Assembly (NCBI GenBank): GCA_963921215.1
Contig: OY992520.1
Span: forward strand, 2,403,487-2,467,486
Reading direction: 5' to 3'
Source of the DNA: Scoparia ambigualis
Taxonomy: Eukaryota; Arthropoda; Insecta; Lepidoptera; Crambidae
DNA length: 64,000 nucleotides
The position numbers and the translations under genes were made by a program. The notes under the pieces are model-generated. The model ran no database searches, had not been told where the DNA came from, and saw nothing but the letters and a program-made list of their open reading frames with translations. Positions 10,351 through 21,046 of this stretch are shown here, one piece after another (position 1 is the first letter of the stretch; each line of letters begins with the position of its first letter).

Positions 10351-10661
10351 GTGTATCAATGCATTTGTTAAAATAAAAAAATGAATAAAAACTTGTTATA
10401 AAAAAAACAATGAATCGTGCTGTGGGCGTATAATATAACCAGTGTGGTTATGTCGAAACCCACGCCTTTGACTTCGACAAATATTACAACAATTTTAAGA
10501 AAAGTAAAAAAAATATTGAGAATATTTACAGTGAATACTCCGCTTGATATTAAGGATATAATAATTTTATGCCGGTTTCAGCTATCTCTTAGCTATTTTT
10601 AAAAAGTTGTTCCGACTGAATAGATAAAGCTGCAGTTTTAGTACACAGAAAAAAATTCCTA
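10351..10661. other. Unassigned AT-rich stretch
   Basis: A-rich sequence with no coding signal or recognised repeat. Confidence 0.4.
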
Positions 10662-11075
10662 ATCACGTTTTTTTTATAATAACGCGACCGAGCAGGTTGG
10701 TCACCTGATGGAGGGCAATCACTGCCGCACATGGACATTCTCAAAACTAGAGGAAGGAATAAGAAAATACATACCATAAAGATCCCTAAGTCGTACTGGT
10801 TCAGACCAGTTTCAGGAAGGCAGGTCGCATTTACAGAAATGCCACCGCCGCCGCGACAGTCACTTGAATGTCTGCAAACTACGTGCAGCCATAAGATGGA
10901 AGAGGTACCTAACTATTTTTTCTCGAACTTGCCGGACGAAACACAACAGCACCGAGTGTCATTATTACTCGCCAATATTTCGTGAGGGGGTTGTATTATG
11001 TCGGGCGAGCCGGCCCAAGGAGTGCTGCAACACAGCGTGGCCCTACAAGTCCGACAGTGTCACTCGTTAGAATAA
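10662..11075 (-). mobile_element. SINE-like element C, diverged, with a different middle
   Basis: Minus orientation: the plus strand opens with CACGTTTTTTTTATAATAAC (the A tail), GTCACCTGATGGAGGGCAAT, and closes with CCGGACGAAACACAACAGCA, CGTGAGGGGGTTG and GCAACACAGCGTGGCCCTAC. About 150 bp in the middle (around 10770-10915) does not match other copies, so it is either rearranged or holds a small insertion. Confidence 0.6.
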
Positions 11076-11556
11076 TACAGAGGTATCTTTTACAGGTTCA
11101 AGGGTTTCTACGGATGCAAGTGACTTTAAACCCCCAAAATTACCTTACACGAATTACCTTAAAAAAAAGCAGAAACACTCGTTCTCCAAGGAGGTATTTC
11201 TGAGGGCGAAAGAAAAAAGGGCTCCATAAACTAAACGCAGAGCAGTGAATGTAAACAGAACGATGCTTGCCCTAAATTAATGTTACGCTAGTCCTCCGGT
11301 CCATTCCATGAGCTCGCGAACCTCATTCGGTTCAACGCTCACCTGGGGAGATAAGGGTTTGATTGCATACGGCTTAATAATTCAAACGGAAACACTTTAT
11401 AGTGCAACACACAAACAACAACATATTTACAAGAGATGTTGCAAATTTGTGCGTTTGCAACCTTGCTTGCATTTTTTTAAACTCTTCCATTTTTGGCTTG
11501 ACCAGACTGTTAGTACTTTTTAATGAATAAATAAAGACTGTTTACAATGTTATCCC
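11076..11556. other. Unassigned stretch
   Basis: No coding signal and no repeat that I recognise. Confidence 0.4.
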
Positions 11557-11560
11557 ATAA

Positions 11561-11917
11561 GATGGTTTACGCAATTCAGTTTCCAATACAAACTTCCAAG
11601 TCGACATTTTTAAAAACCACTAAGCCATTTATAATAAAACTTTGCATTCTAAAGCAAAATACAGGGATCTAAATAGTTTGTTGAAAACATTTTTAAAAAA
11701 CTTTTATTTAGCTGAGTTATTGCGATTTAATGTCCACTATAGAAAGTTTAAAATCGTAATAACACAGTTAAATAAACGTTTTTTTTTAATGTTTTCAACA
11801 AACTATTTAGATATCTGTATTTTACTTTAACATGCAACGTTTTATTAAAATTGGCTTAGTAGTTTTTAAAAATTTCGACTTGGAAGTTTGTATGGACACC
11901 GAAATGCGTAAACCCTC
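11561..11917. mobile_element. 357-bp foldback MITE (family E), copy 1
   Basis: Begins GATGGTTTACGC and ends GCGTAAACCCTC; almost the whole length forms two long imperfect inverted arms, with TAAATAGTTTGTTGAAAAC on the left and its complement on the right. It is flanked on both sides by ATAA (11557-11560 and 11918-11921), a likely target-site duplication. It has exactly the same length as the copy at 60824-61180. Non-coding. The duplication type (TTAA-like) would fit mobilisation by a piggyBac-like or Kolobok-like transposase, but that is inference. Confidence 0.85.
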
Positions 11918-11921
11918 ATAA

Positions 11922-13208
11922 TTACGAGTATAAGGTTAATTAAAAAAATGGCAAACATACCGAGCGCTGCGTAGGTCCCAACAGAGGCCAACGCTCTTAT
12001 CTTTATGTATTTATTTCGGTTCTACAACGTTAAAAACATTACACATTTTTACAAAAATAAATACCTATATAAGTAATATGTAATTTTAATGTTCTACTAT
12101 AACAGAAGAACACAAGTTACGCAATGACTTAAATGACGTATACTTTGATTTTCTTTAAAATTAAGTAAAGAAACCTAAGAACGAAATTTAAAGTATTATC
12201 TTGGGAATAATATTAATTTTATAATGTTAAAGGATTATGTGTAATTATGATTTCTATTTTTATCAAGTCCATAACGTAACCATCTAGGTAGGTTTAGTAA
12301 GTATTTCGTTTAAGGCATTGTGTACAATAAGAAACAAAATAAAAGTCTACACCTACTCGCAATAGGAAGGCGTATGTTTTCACAAATAGTATCTCTTCTT
12401 TTAGGCTCTTAGATCAAATGAGATTAGATTAAATGCCTGATCCTTAACAATGCCTTAGAGACCACCTTTCCGTAAGTATTTGTACGACTTTAATACTTAT
12501 TGATCTAAATTGCGTTGTAGAAAAACAAATTTATTGTCAACTTGTCTACTAATGAAAATAGGTTTAGCATATTTATTTGTATTACATTCTAGTTTCCCAT
12601 TAAAGAAGGTAATTTGTCAATTTATTTTTTACAGAAAAATTGCAAAAGAAAAGAACATAAAAATAATATACTTAAAGATTATTCAATGCATAGTGCGGGA
12701 TTTATAGGCTGCTGTGTCAAAATAAAAAATAAAAATTCGCGTCAAATAGTTAAGTGTACTATAGATTTAAAAAGTAAAAAATAAGAAAAAACACAATAGA
12801 GAAGATATCAAAATCTAAAAAGAACCTGCTCAGCACATGTTGCAATATGAACATCATCTCCAACGGAAAAGTTGTGTGATTCATTTCGCTACTCACGAAA
12901 CATTTAGGTAGGGAAATAAATTATAAGTACCTAGACCTGCGGTTTCGTAGTAAATTCTTACTCAAACATGGTTCAAAATTAAGCTAGTGATTCAATGATT
13001 GTCTCAAAGATATATAGTAGATTGTTATACAAGGGGCTAAAATGACCCATTATATACGAGGTAGTTTTACTCCCGAGCTTTAGCGAGGGAGTAAATAGAA
13101 ACCGAGTTTTAATGGGTTTTTAGCGCCGAGTGTTACACTCTGCTTTTCACTACGAATGCGAGAAAATAAAACAATCCAATACAATATGAATTGGTTTATT
13201 TTGTTTAA
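11922..13208. other. Unassigned AT-rich stretch
   Basis: About 1.3 kb of AT-rich sequence with no recognisable gene, repeat family or strong inverted repeat. Confidence 0.4.
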
Positions 13209-14150
13209 AATTAACCCAATAGTTGCTTTAACGACACCCAAGGGAAGAGAATGGTTGGTAGTATTATTTTGATGAGCCCATCGCCGCTCTATGCTGTTGG
13301 ATAGTAGATATGTGCAGTCTTTCCATCTCTTCCCTTGGGTGTCGTCAAAGGCGACTAGCGGACTAATGACTGCACGTATATCCATCATCATCATATCATT
13401 TAGTCCATTAGTCCCCTTTTACCAAGTCGAAGAAAAGTGAAGGGTTGGTAATATTATTTTGATGAGCCCATCGCCGCTCTATGCTGTTGGATGTATGAGC
13501 AGTTTTTAGTCCATTAGTCGCCTTTTACGACACCGAAGAGAAGAGAGAGGTTGGTAGTATTAATTTGATGAGCCAATCGTCGCTCTATGCTGTTGGATGT
13601 ATGTGCAGTCTTCAGTCCGTTAGTCCCCTTTTACCAAATCGAAGAAAAGTGAATTGATGTCTGTCAAAGGCGACTAACGGACTAATGACTGCACGTACAT
13701 CCAACAGCATAGAGCGGCAATGGGCTCATCAAAATAATACTACCAACCCCTTTCTTACCTTGGATGTCGTAAAAGGCGACTAACGGACTAAAGACTGCAC
13801 ATACATCCAACAGCATAGAGCGGCGAGGGGCTCATCAATATAATATTACCAACGCTTCACTTTTCTTCGATTTGGTAAAAGGGGACTAACGGACTTAAGA
13901 CTGCACAAACATCCAACAGCATAGAGCGACGATGGGCTCATCAAAGTAATACTACCAACCTCTCTCTTCTCTTCGGTGTCGTAAAAGGCGACTAATGGAT
14001 TAAAGACTACTCATACATCCAACAGCATAGAGCGGCGATGGGCTCATCAAAATAATACTACCAACCCCTCCTTTCCCTTGGGTCTCGTAAAAGGCGACTA
14101 ACGGGCTAAAGGCTCACCACCTAAGCACATGTGCAGAATGTGCAGTTTTT
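13209..14150. repeat. Palindromic tandem array of family-A core units
   Basis: The family-A core (about 120 bp, from the CCTTTTACGACACC side to ATGGGCTCATCAAAATAATA) is repeated in minus orientation from 13209 to about 13650, with a short inverted piece at 13320-13385, then in plus orientation from about 13655 to 14110. Two unit variants alternate: the usual GGTGTCGTAAAAGGCGACTA and a variant with TCGATTTGGTAAAAGGGGAC. The variant occurs on both sides of the centre, so the block is a large imperfect palindrome. Confidence 0.85.
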
Positions 14151-14900
14151 TCTTGCTGAAGCGTGGTCTGTGTTGTCCATAGATTCAAATGATTACTAAT
14201 TTTACCATAAACTTTAATAATAACTATCTCAACACAGTAGTTGATCTAAGTAAACAGTATTAAGTCGAGTCTTTATTTATGATTATTCTACATAAGACTA
14301 AAAACTTTTTCGTTTTTGTAGGCTCATTGTCATGTGACCGACAAAAATTAAAAAAAAAAGTTACTTTTTCCCCTAGGGCGAGAAAAGCTATTTTAGCCCC
14401 GCTCTAGAACGCTACAAACGGTCTTTTTGAGCAAGAGGAGTGAAAAATAATTCGTCACTCTAGTCTGCTCCGTGCTGTACATGCTGTATAACGTCGTCGT
14501 ATTGAAGAATATCTTTGTAACAGGTCCTTTGTCTTCTAACCTTATAAGCAGAAGAAGAAGAAAAGCAACCTTGATTCAATATGTGTGCCGTGCTGGTAGC
14601 TGCTCATTAATAGAATACTGCGCCCCCCTCCTCCCTTGGGTGTCGTAAAAGGCAACTAACGAATATTTAGATGAAATACCAACATTTCAAAAAATAATTT
14701 CCATTTTATTGGATTCCCATCTTTTGGAGGGGCGTAAAGAAACAATATGTAATGTATAGACATTTATTGACCAATAACAAGGTTAATAATAACACAGCAC
14801 AAAAAACAATAACACAAAAATAGTTAAATCTTAGTTAAGTAACTATACATAATAAATACACAATAGTCGTATAGGTACGTAACGTGCTGTGCACAACGGA
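14151..14900. other. Unassigned stretch with a family-A scrap
   Basis: At 14621-14662 a fragment reads TCCCTTGGGTGTCGTAAAAG, a family-A core piece. Otherwise no feature is recognised. Confidence 0.4.
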
Positions 14901-14915
14901 TATTATGTAGTTTGG

Positions 14916-15047
14916 TCAGCGAGGTGCGTGCCTCAGCATGTGCTGCGGCAGCCCAAAGCCGCTGCAGCAGCACTGGTATTCTGGCCGCACCTCAAGAGTG
15001 CACGCCGCACTCACTGACCGACATTAAAATATTAATGTAGGTCAGTG
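14916..15047. repeat. GC-rich nested hairpins beside a near-perfect palindrome
   Basis: Within an AT-rich background, 14916-15000 is GC-rich and holds complementary pairs: GAGGTGCG with CGCACCTC enclosing GCTGCGGCAGC with GCCGCTGCAGC. Immediately after, 15012-15027 and 15032-15047 pair at 15 of 16 positions around the loop AATA. It could be a foldback element or a structured RNA; I cannot choose. Confidence 0.5.
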
Positions 15048-15519
15048 CATGCATTACAATATAAAAAATTAAAATGACATACATGATGACACATCACTTC
15101 CTGCCTGTCACACCCAAATTGTGAAAGATTTTGCCACGTATTATCCTATTGTTTTTTACTGTGCGGTAAATAATAAACTAAATAAGTTTTGAATTGTATT
15201 TAAGAGAAAGAACTGAGTGTGAATTGTAACGGGGAGTGTACATATAATAGCAAGATTCGCGAGATATGGGGGACAACAACAAAGGCCAAAGGAGCGAAAG
15301 AAGCGGTGCTGGACCAACGCAGGGATAAGTAGGCACCAAGCCTGGTAGCCATCCTCAATAGTGCTGGACCTGCGACAAACCTGCGACAAGTGACGTGTGA
15401 GGAGCCCAGAGGTAAATCTATAGATTTCTGTTTATCAAGTAGAATCTATTTAATTGATGGAAGCCTTTGCCGGCAATGGGACTGGATACAAACTGTTATG
15501 TACGTTACTTAATATCCTA
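15048..15519. other. Unassigned stretch
   Basis: No recognised gene or repeat. A 77-codon minus-strand open stretch at 15156-15389 has no family resemblance that I can see. Confidence 0.35.
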
Positions 15520-15731
15520 TTCGTATACTTATGCGAAAATGAGTTTGTTTGTTATGCGATGATGCCTTAACTACTGAACCGATCATCAGGAAATTTTATA
15601 TAAACGTTGCATGGGTTATGAAAAAAACATAGGATACTTTTATCCATGTCAAAGGTTCAAAGGCGAACCGTGCCGGGATCCTACAGTATATAGATAAGGT
15701 CCATGGGTACGAAGTCGCGGGAAACTGCTAG
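15520..15731 (+). mobile_element. Helitron-like 3' end
   Basis: Contains a segment I recognise from lepidopteran Helitron-type repeats: ACTACTGAACCGATCATCAG, CATAGGATACTTTTATCC, ACGAAGTCGCGGG, ending CTAG at 15728-15731 followed by T. A CTRR terminus followed by T is the Helitron 3' rule. No helicase is present; non-autonomous. The 5' end is not identified. Confidence 0.6.
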
Positions 15732-15863
15732 TAATTCAATAAACAGAACATTACATTATGTTATTCGGCATCATTAGGACGTGCAGGCCACCGTACCTCT
15801 ATAACAAGCTGGTATGGACGGCAGATCTCAGTAGGTATCCAAAAAGATCAAGCACACACATCT

Positions 15864-16750
15864 CTGTGACGGGTGTGTAATGTTTGATATAAATACTTAT
15901 GGTCTAACGTTCAGATAATATATTTTCATTTCATATAATTTCATTTGATATAATATACTTTTGATATAATGTACATTTGATATAATAATCAAATGATATA
16001 AAATATTACTCATGTAAAAAGCAAGCAGTATGCAAGCAAGCAAGCAGCATGCAAGCAAGCATGCAGCATGCAAGCAGCGTGCAAGCAGGCATGCAGCATG
16101 CAGGCAGGCATGCAGCATGCAAGCAGGCATGCAGCATGCAAGCAGGCATGCAGCATGCAAGCAGGCATGTAGCATGCAAGCAGGCATGAAGTATGCAAAC
16201 AAACATGCAGCATGCAAGCAGGCATGTTTTCTGTCACGGCTCCGGCGCTGCGGGACACCGGCGGTCCCACACGAGCTTATCGTCGCAGATGGCTTTCGCT
16301 CACCACCTGCTCTTCAGCTCGTGGGCCGCCTAGCCCCTCTGCGCCTACGCGGGATTAAATTACACTCTAGCGTAGGGCAGACAAGTCTACGTGGAGTCGG
16401 TTTTGCCGCGATTCGTTTCTGTCACTGACGTTTTTAGCACAACCATAACGAAAACACAACGTATTAACTTTTTAAGACAATATTTGAAATCAATTTAGGG
16501 TTAAAATGTTATTCTTATTTTTAAGCAAAGATTTTATCAAATGAAGTTATAGAGTATGATTATTCTACCAATATAGCTTTATAGCATAAGTTGTTAGAGA
16601 ATATGAGTATTATATCAAATGAATAATATACGTAATGTTGTTATAGGAAGTGTATTTAGATCAAGTAAAAATTATATCCAGTGAACGTTATGTTCTTTGA
16701 AATTAGTTCATTTGTCATTATATGAAATGATACGCACCCCTTTGTGACAG
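15864..16750. mobile_element. Candidate 887-bp non-autonomous DNA transposon
   Basis: The left end CTGTGACGGGTGTGTAAT (15864-15881) and the complement of the right end, CTGTCACAAAGGGGTGCGTA (16731-16750), form imperfect terminal inverted repeats that continue into ATATAA-rich sequence. Inside both ends the motif TTTGATATAAT/TATCAAATGA recurs many times. The middle holds a 19-bp minisatellite and a GC-rich segment (16230-16440). No transposase. The target-site duplication is not clear. Confidence 0.5.
16019..16227. repeat. 19-bp GCATGC-rich minisatellite, about ten copies
   Basis: The unit CAAGCAGGCATGCAGCATG is repeated head to tail with drift at the ends. Since 19 is not a multiple of three and the unit lacks stops, all three minus frames are open and encode near-identical Cys/His/Ala/Leu repeats, and a plus frame is open too. 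These are repeat artefacts rather than genes. Confidence 0.9.
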
Positions 16751-16754
16751 CTAA

Positions 16755-16885
16755 ACATTGGACGGTAGCATTCCGAGGATCCTTTAGATTTGCCGCCTCA
16801 AAATGCTGGAACGACCTTTCGCCACCGGTGCGTGACCTGGAAACGGTACATACTTTTACAAGACATCATCGCTACAGTTGATGGG
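16755..16885 (+). pseudogene. Short LINE ORF2 C-terminal remnant
   Basis: A plus frame reads FRGSFRFAASKCWNDLSPPV, then RDLETVHTF, a conserved phrase near the C-terminus of Jockey/CR1-type ORF2 (compare FRGSFRYHATKCWNNIPPPL in the LINE at 17.2-18.2 kb). Only about 40 codons remain before a stop near 16880. Confidence 0.65.
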
Positions 16886-16954
16886 TATTGTTTTGATCAA
16901 CACGCTTGCCAGGTGTATATTGATGATTACATACTCCGGCGATGTATCGAAAAA

Positions 16955-17030
16955 TACGAAACATTGAACCCGTGACCTCCGGATATCTAGCCGAGCGCTC
17001 GACTACTCGGCCACCAAAGCGCATACTATG
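16955..17030 (-). mobile_element. tRNA-like SINE head
   Basis: The minus strand reads TGGTGGCCGAGTAGTCGAGC (A box-like), then GGAGGTCACGGGTTCAAT (B box-like), spaced as in a tRNA. It lacks a full cloverleaf, so it is a tRNA-derived SINE head and not a tRNA gene. Confidence 0.5.
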
Positions 17031-17186
17031 TTTATATTAATATTTAAATTCTCGCTATGACTGTGTTATTGTTATTCAAAATAAATAATACATTTTACTA
17101 TTGAGATATTACAAAAACGTTTGTCAGAAACTTAAAATTGAAGATCACTTATAAAAAAAGAACATATTTTTATTAACATTGATTTA

Positions 17187-18215
17187 GATAGATAGATAGA
17201 TAAAAACTTTATTTACTGCTAAAAGACACACACATGTTGGTACACAAAATCACAATAAAAAACATAGTACAAAAAAAAAGAAAATAATAAATATGTGTGT
17301 GTGTGCCGCAGCAGCAAAATGGTGGCAGCTCAGCGTCATATTCGCGAGCCGCGAATCGCTGGTTTTCAGCTACAACCGTGAGTGTAAACGCGAGTACGTT
17401 TACCAACGTTAGAAAAAAAAATCAAAACTATAACTAAATATTAAACTTAAATAACCTGTGATGATTGTACCTATTTGCTTGCCTAAATTGCAGCTGAGAT
17501 GAGATATACCTAATAAATAAGATATAAAATTATTTAATATATATACATGCATACATATATATACACACATACAATACATTCATACACACTATACACATAT
17601 ATAGATACAATATATTACTTCCTATAAGCTTCACTTTCAGTCCCCGCTACCCGCAAAAGAACTTTGGAAACCTAACATTTGTCGGTCTAGTAAGTAAGAC
17701 TTTATTTTTTTTTAAATTACATTTGTTCTTTAACATTCTTAGTGGAGGAGGGATATTATTCCAACATTTTGTCGCGTGGTAACGAAAACTACCCCTGAAA
17801 GCTGCGGTTCGGTGGTGATGAGACTTAAGCGGTGGTCTAATTGATATAGGGGAATGATAGTGGTATTCATTAGAGCTAGTGAAAATCAGTTTAGCAAAAA
17901 GATGGTCTGGGCTTTTAAATCTAGTAATATCAAACATTAAAGAAGCCAGATGCAAACGTCTTCGAGTTTCCATGTTTAGAATCGATTCGTTATTAAGAAA
18001 GGGAGAGATGTGACTACGAGGTGGCACATTATAACAATATCTAAAGCATGCATTTTGCACACGTTGTATTAAACGTTGTGATTTATACAGTAGTCGGGCT
18101 CCATAAACAAGATCAGCATAGTTAAGTCTCGACAGTACTAAAGCTACAACAACACTCACTCGGGCCTCCCTGCTCAATAGATTACGTATTTTGTAAAGAA
18201 CTTTTAATCTATAAA
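17187..18215 (-). mobile_element. 5'-truncated CR1/Jockey-type LINE with (TATC)n tail
   Basis: The 3' half of a LINE on the minus strand: an ORF2 C-terminus (17647 to about 18215), an AT-rich 3' UTR, and a short TATC tandem tail at about 17187-17205. 5' truncation and a microsatellite tail are as expected for target-primed insertion. Confidence 0.8.
17647..18215 (-). pseudogene. LINE ORF2 C-terminal domain
   Basis: The 176-residue open stretch starting at 18177 begins after the catalytic RT core: VVVALVLSRLNYADLVYG, the RVQNACFRYCYNVPP segment, and FRGSFRYHATKCWNNIPPPL, in the order typical for CR1/Jockey-clade ORF2 C-termini. The same frame continues upstream to about 18215, where homology stops. 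The catalytic boxes are absent because of 5' truncation, so it cannot act in cis. No internal stop: a recent or well-preserved copy. Confidence 0.8.
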
Positions 18216-18403
18216 AACATTATTTACATGTTTACATGGATTTTTTTGACTTTCGGATGTTCGGCTCTAGATCTTCCGATATATTTTGTAGAAGAAATAT
18301 AATTCTGTACAAATAAATGAACAGGTAACAGTATTATGTAAAATGAAACTTTTTATTTGGAGCTGTGTAAGGGCGGATTAGTTATTATTAAATGAATACT
18401 ACA

Positions 18404-18645
18404 AATTTTTGGTTGGTGGTAGGGCTGTTAAGTCCGTCTGGCTAGCTACCACCATCTTATCTAAGTCTGTCGCCATAACAACGATGTTTATAGCATTGTT
18501 GTGTTCCGGCAGTTTGAGATAAGATAGCCAGTTCCTCAGTGGTTGAGGATTTCCGGTGAAGCGCGCTTCCACCTTCGGCCTTATCGTCACTTACCATCAG
18601 GCGAGATGAAGGCCAATCGCTTACGTATATACGTATCAGAAGCCT
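18404..18645 (+). mobile_element. SINE-G fragment (3' body)
   Basis: GGTTGGTGGTAGGGCTGTTA to CGCGCTTCCACCTTCGGCC and TTACCATCAGGCGAGATGAA, matching the full copy at 62703-63039 but lacking the tRNA-like head and the A tail. Confidence 0.8.
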
Positions 18646-19589
18646 ACCAGGCGTTTCGTCAAACGGAACAACGCAGCACATATTTTTTATTCTCTTACCC
18701 ACTTTTAGTTAAAATTGTATTAAGTACGCATTACGCCAAAAGTTTGTTTAAAATAATGTACTTAAAGTAATATTATGTTATATGTCGTGTGGTGAATCAG
18801 TGTTCCATTAGTTTTTTAGCTTAATTTAACGTAAGTTTTCTTATACTATTCGTTCCGTTCGTCTGAATTCTATTTCCAGTTCGTCTGGAACTAGAATTCA
18901 GTACTAAGGTAAAATTGTATTTCTTTAGGTAAGTGAATAATGTATTCTTTCTAAAGAAATAAATTTCTTAAACCATAAACTATAGACCAGCTGAAGGCTC
19001 TAAGAGAGCTGTGAAGACCGTCCTTGTAGGCGAACTGTCGCCTACAAGGACGGTTTAACTTAAGTTTAACTGACATATTACCTTTCTTCATGTTCTTTTT
19101 CATCGTTGAATTGCCATCCAAGGCATTTTGAGTCTTCCGCTTGAGCAAATAGACACACTTTATCTTTTTTAGTCTATTAAAAAATAATAACATTTGATTA
19201 TAATTATGTACAAAAGTAAATCAAAGAAAATAATTTTATTTTCTTTTATATTTTTAAGAAAAATATTTATCTAAAAGGTAATACCACAGATCGTTCTGTA
19301 TGTTATACTTTTCTAAAAAGCTAAACTGCTTGTTTTAGGATTAGGTTTACTTTGAATGCGAGAAATGGTCTTGTATAACCTTGCACTACGACGTAACAAG
19401 AACTACAACAACACGATTTCTTTCAACCCTCTTCTATCAACCCGAATTTCGCTCTTTGCTACCGAGGAATAATTAATAGTAAATGAAGAGTAGGGAAATT
19501 AAAATACTAGATTAAGTAGTAGGTCTTAAAATAAGATCTATTTCAAAAAAAATATAAATTAAGTAGGTACACTACATAAATACGAAAAA
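18646..19589. other. Unassigned stretch with a perfect 17-bp hairpin
   Basis: AT-rich, no coding signal. The only notable structure is the perfect inverted repeat at 19017-19054 (arms ACCGTCCTTGTAGGCGA and complement, loop ACTG). Confidence 0.5.
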
Positions 19590-20395
19590 CTTAATTCCGA
19601 AACTCATAATCACGAATTTCAAAACTCCGAATTTTATAATTCCCAAAGGTTCGGATTTTTGAATATCACAATTCCGATATATCGTAAATCCCTTTTTTAC
19701 AAATCCGAAGTTACAAAATCCCGAACGTTTACAATTATGAAAATCAAAATTTCGAATTTCATTATTCCTAATAATTAAAATTTCGACTCAACAATAATCC
19801 GAAGTCTCATAATAACGAATTCCGAATATTGAAATTCCAAAATCAATCAACAATAATATATTGTCCCGTAGGTAGAATAAATCTCCCATTTTACTCGGAG
19901 ATGCTTCTTACTAAACTGCTACGTTGCGCTTCGCGATTGTCTTAAATTTCTAACCTATCACGTGACCTACAGGAGTAGGGCAGCTAGTATTTCTGTTGTC
20001 TAATAAAAAAAATTACCTTGAAATTCAAAACAATCGCGAAGCCTATCACGTGACCTACTGGAGTAGGAGTACAGGAGGCAGCTGGTATTTCTGTTGTCCA
20101 ATAAAAAAATGCAATGCAATGATTATGACTGCATTAATCAAGCATGCACACGCGGCAGCGTGATTGTTACCACGAAAAAAAATAATTTTCGGAAATATAT
20201 AATCGGAATTTTTCGATAATAATAAATCGGACTAATAACATTTCGGGTTTTTGTTTCTTCGGACTTAAGAAAATCGGAAAACTGAAAATAAGTATTTATG
20301 ATATTCGGAATATTGTCGTCCGTGATTTTGATTGTGATGAAATTCGGAATATTAAAATTAGGAATTAACTTTTTCGGAGGTTTATGGTGTTCCCA
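19590..20395. repeat. Element with opposed clusters of TCCGAA/TTCGGA
   Basis: From 19590 to about 19830 the motif ATTCCGAA and variants (TCCGAA, CCCGAA) recur in one orientation; from about 20175 to 20385 the motif recurs as TTCGGA/ATCGGA in the other. Between them sits a direct duplication (19954 and 20042, offset 88 bp) of CCTATCACGTGACCTAC...CAGCTrGTATTTCTGTTGTC and an inverted 12-mer GCTTCGCGATTG (19928-19939) / CAATCGCGAAGC (20031-20042). This is the plan of a DNA transposon with subterminal binding-site arrays. No transposase. Confidence 0.55.
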
Positions 20396-20507
20396 AATTA
20401 AGTATATTGTCTTATGTTTACTAACATCATTCTTTTAAGAACGAGAGTTGTGACTATTTTGAAATGTATATTTAAGAGTCATTGACGATGATCATCAGCT
20501 GAAAGAC

Positions 20508-20536
20508 ATGCACTGTTGGACAAAGGCTTCCCTCAA
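20508..20536 (-). mobile_element. SINE-B fragment
   Basis: GCACTGTTGGACAAAGGCTT resembles the complement of the SINE-B end (cccagcagtggg). Very short. Confidence 0.35.
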
Positions 20537-20639
20537 GGATTTCTAGTTATATTTATAGATAGGTTAAGTTTAAAGAAGACCTTAAAATTGGGACAAGACC
20601 ACGTCTTCGTCGGGTCATCTAGTTAATTAAAGATATAAC

Positions 20640-20832
20640 TTACAATAGAGTAGAGGCAAAATACTACGGTTTAAATTGTATTTATTTGGAATTTCATCAT
20701 GTTATTTATAAGCATGCTGTGTTTACCTGTTATTAGTTGTTACGTTTAGCTTAGGTAATTTTGTAAGAATCTTAAATTGTATTTATCAATGTAAACAACT
20801 GTTGGTAGACCTAATAAATATAAAATAAATAA
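20640..20832 (+). mobile_element. Probable LINE 3' UTR and tail
   Basis: An AT-rich stretch ending CCTAATAAATATAAAATAAA, similar in texture to other LINE 3' ends here. No RT remains; weak. Confidence 0.3.
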
Positions 20833-21004
20833 ATGATGAGTGACCAGATGAACCGCGCAAAACTGAAAACATTGAGAAGAAGCCGTAACGTTACTCAAAC
20901 GGATAAGTAGTGTGGTGCTGTGACATCAATTTTATTCCAATACAACTATTGGTTACGTTTACGTTTGGTTTATTGTTTTTAATTAGCGTAATTTTACACT
21001 ATGC

Positions 21005-21008
21005 CAGA

Positions 21009-21046
<38 letters not shown>

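Noticed and set aside
9983..10384. Two overlapping plus-strand open frames of 121 and 133 codons rich in Cys, Gly, Ser and Pro
   Set aside because: They are the same 41-bp tandem repeat in two frames, inside a SINE.
13209..14150. Regular repeats as a CRISPR array
   Set aside because: Units are about 120 bp, in both orientations and without unique spacers, in a eukaryotic context.
16006..16428. Long Cys/His/Ala/Leu-rich open frames on both strands
   Set aside because: They are produced by the 19-bp minisatellite; a stop-free unit whose length is not a multiple of three opens every frame.
21001..21045. Long poly-T run as a transcription terminator
   Set aside because: It is the A tail of a minus-strand SINE-like element.
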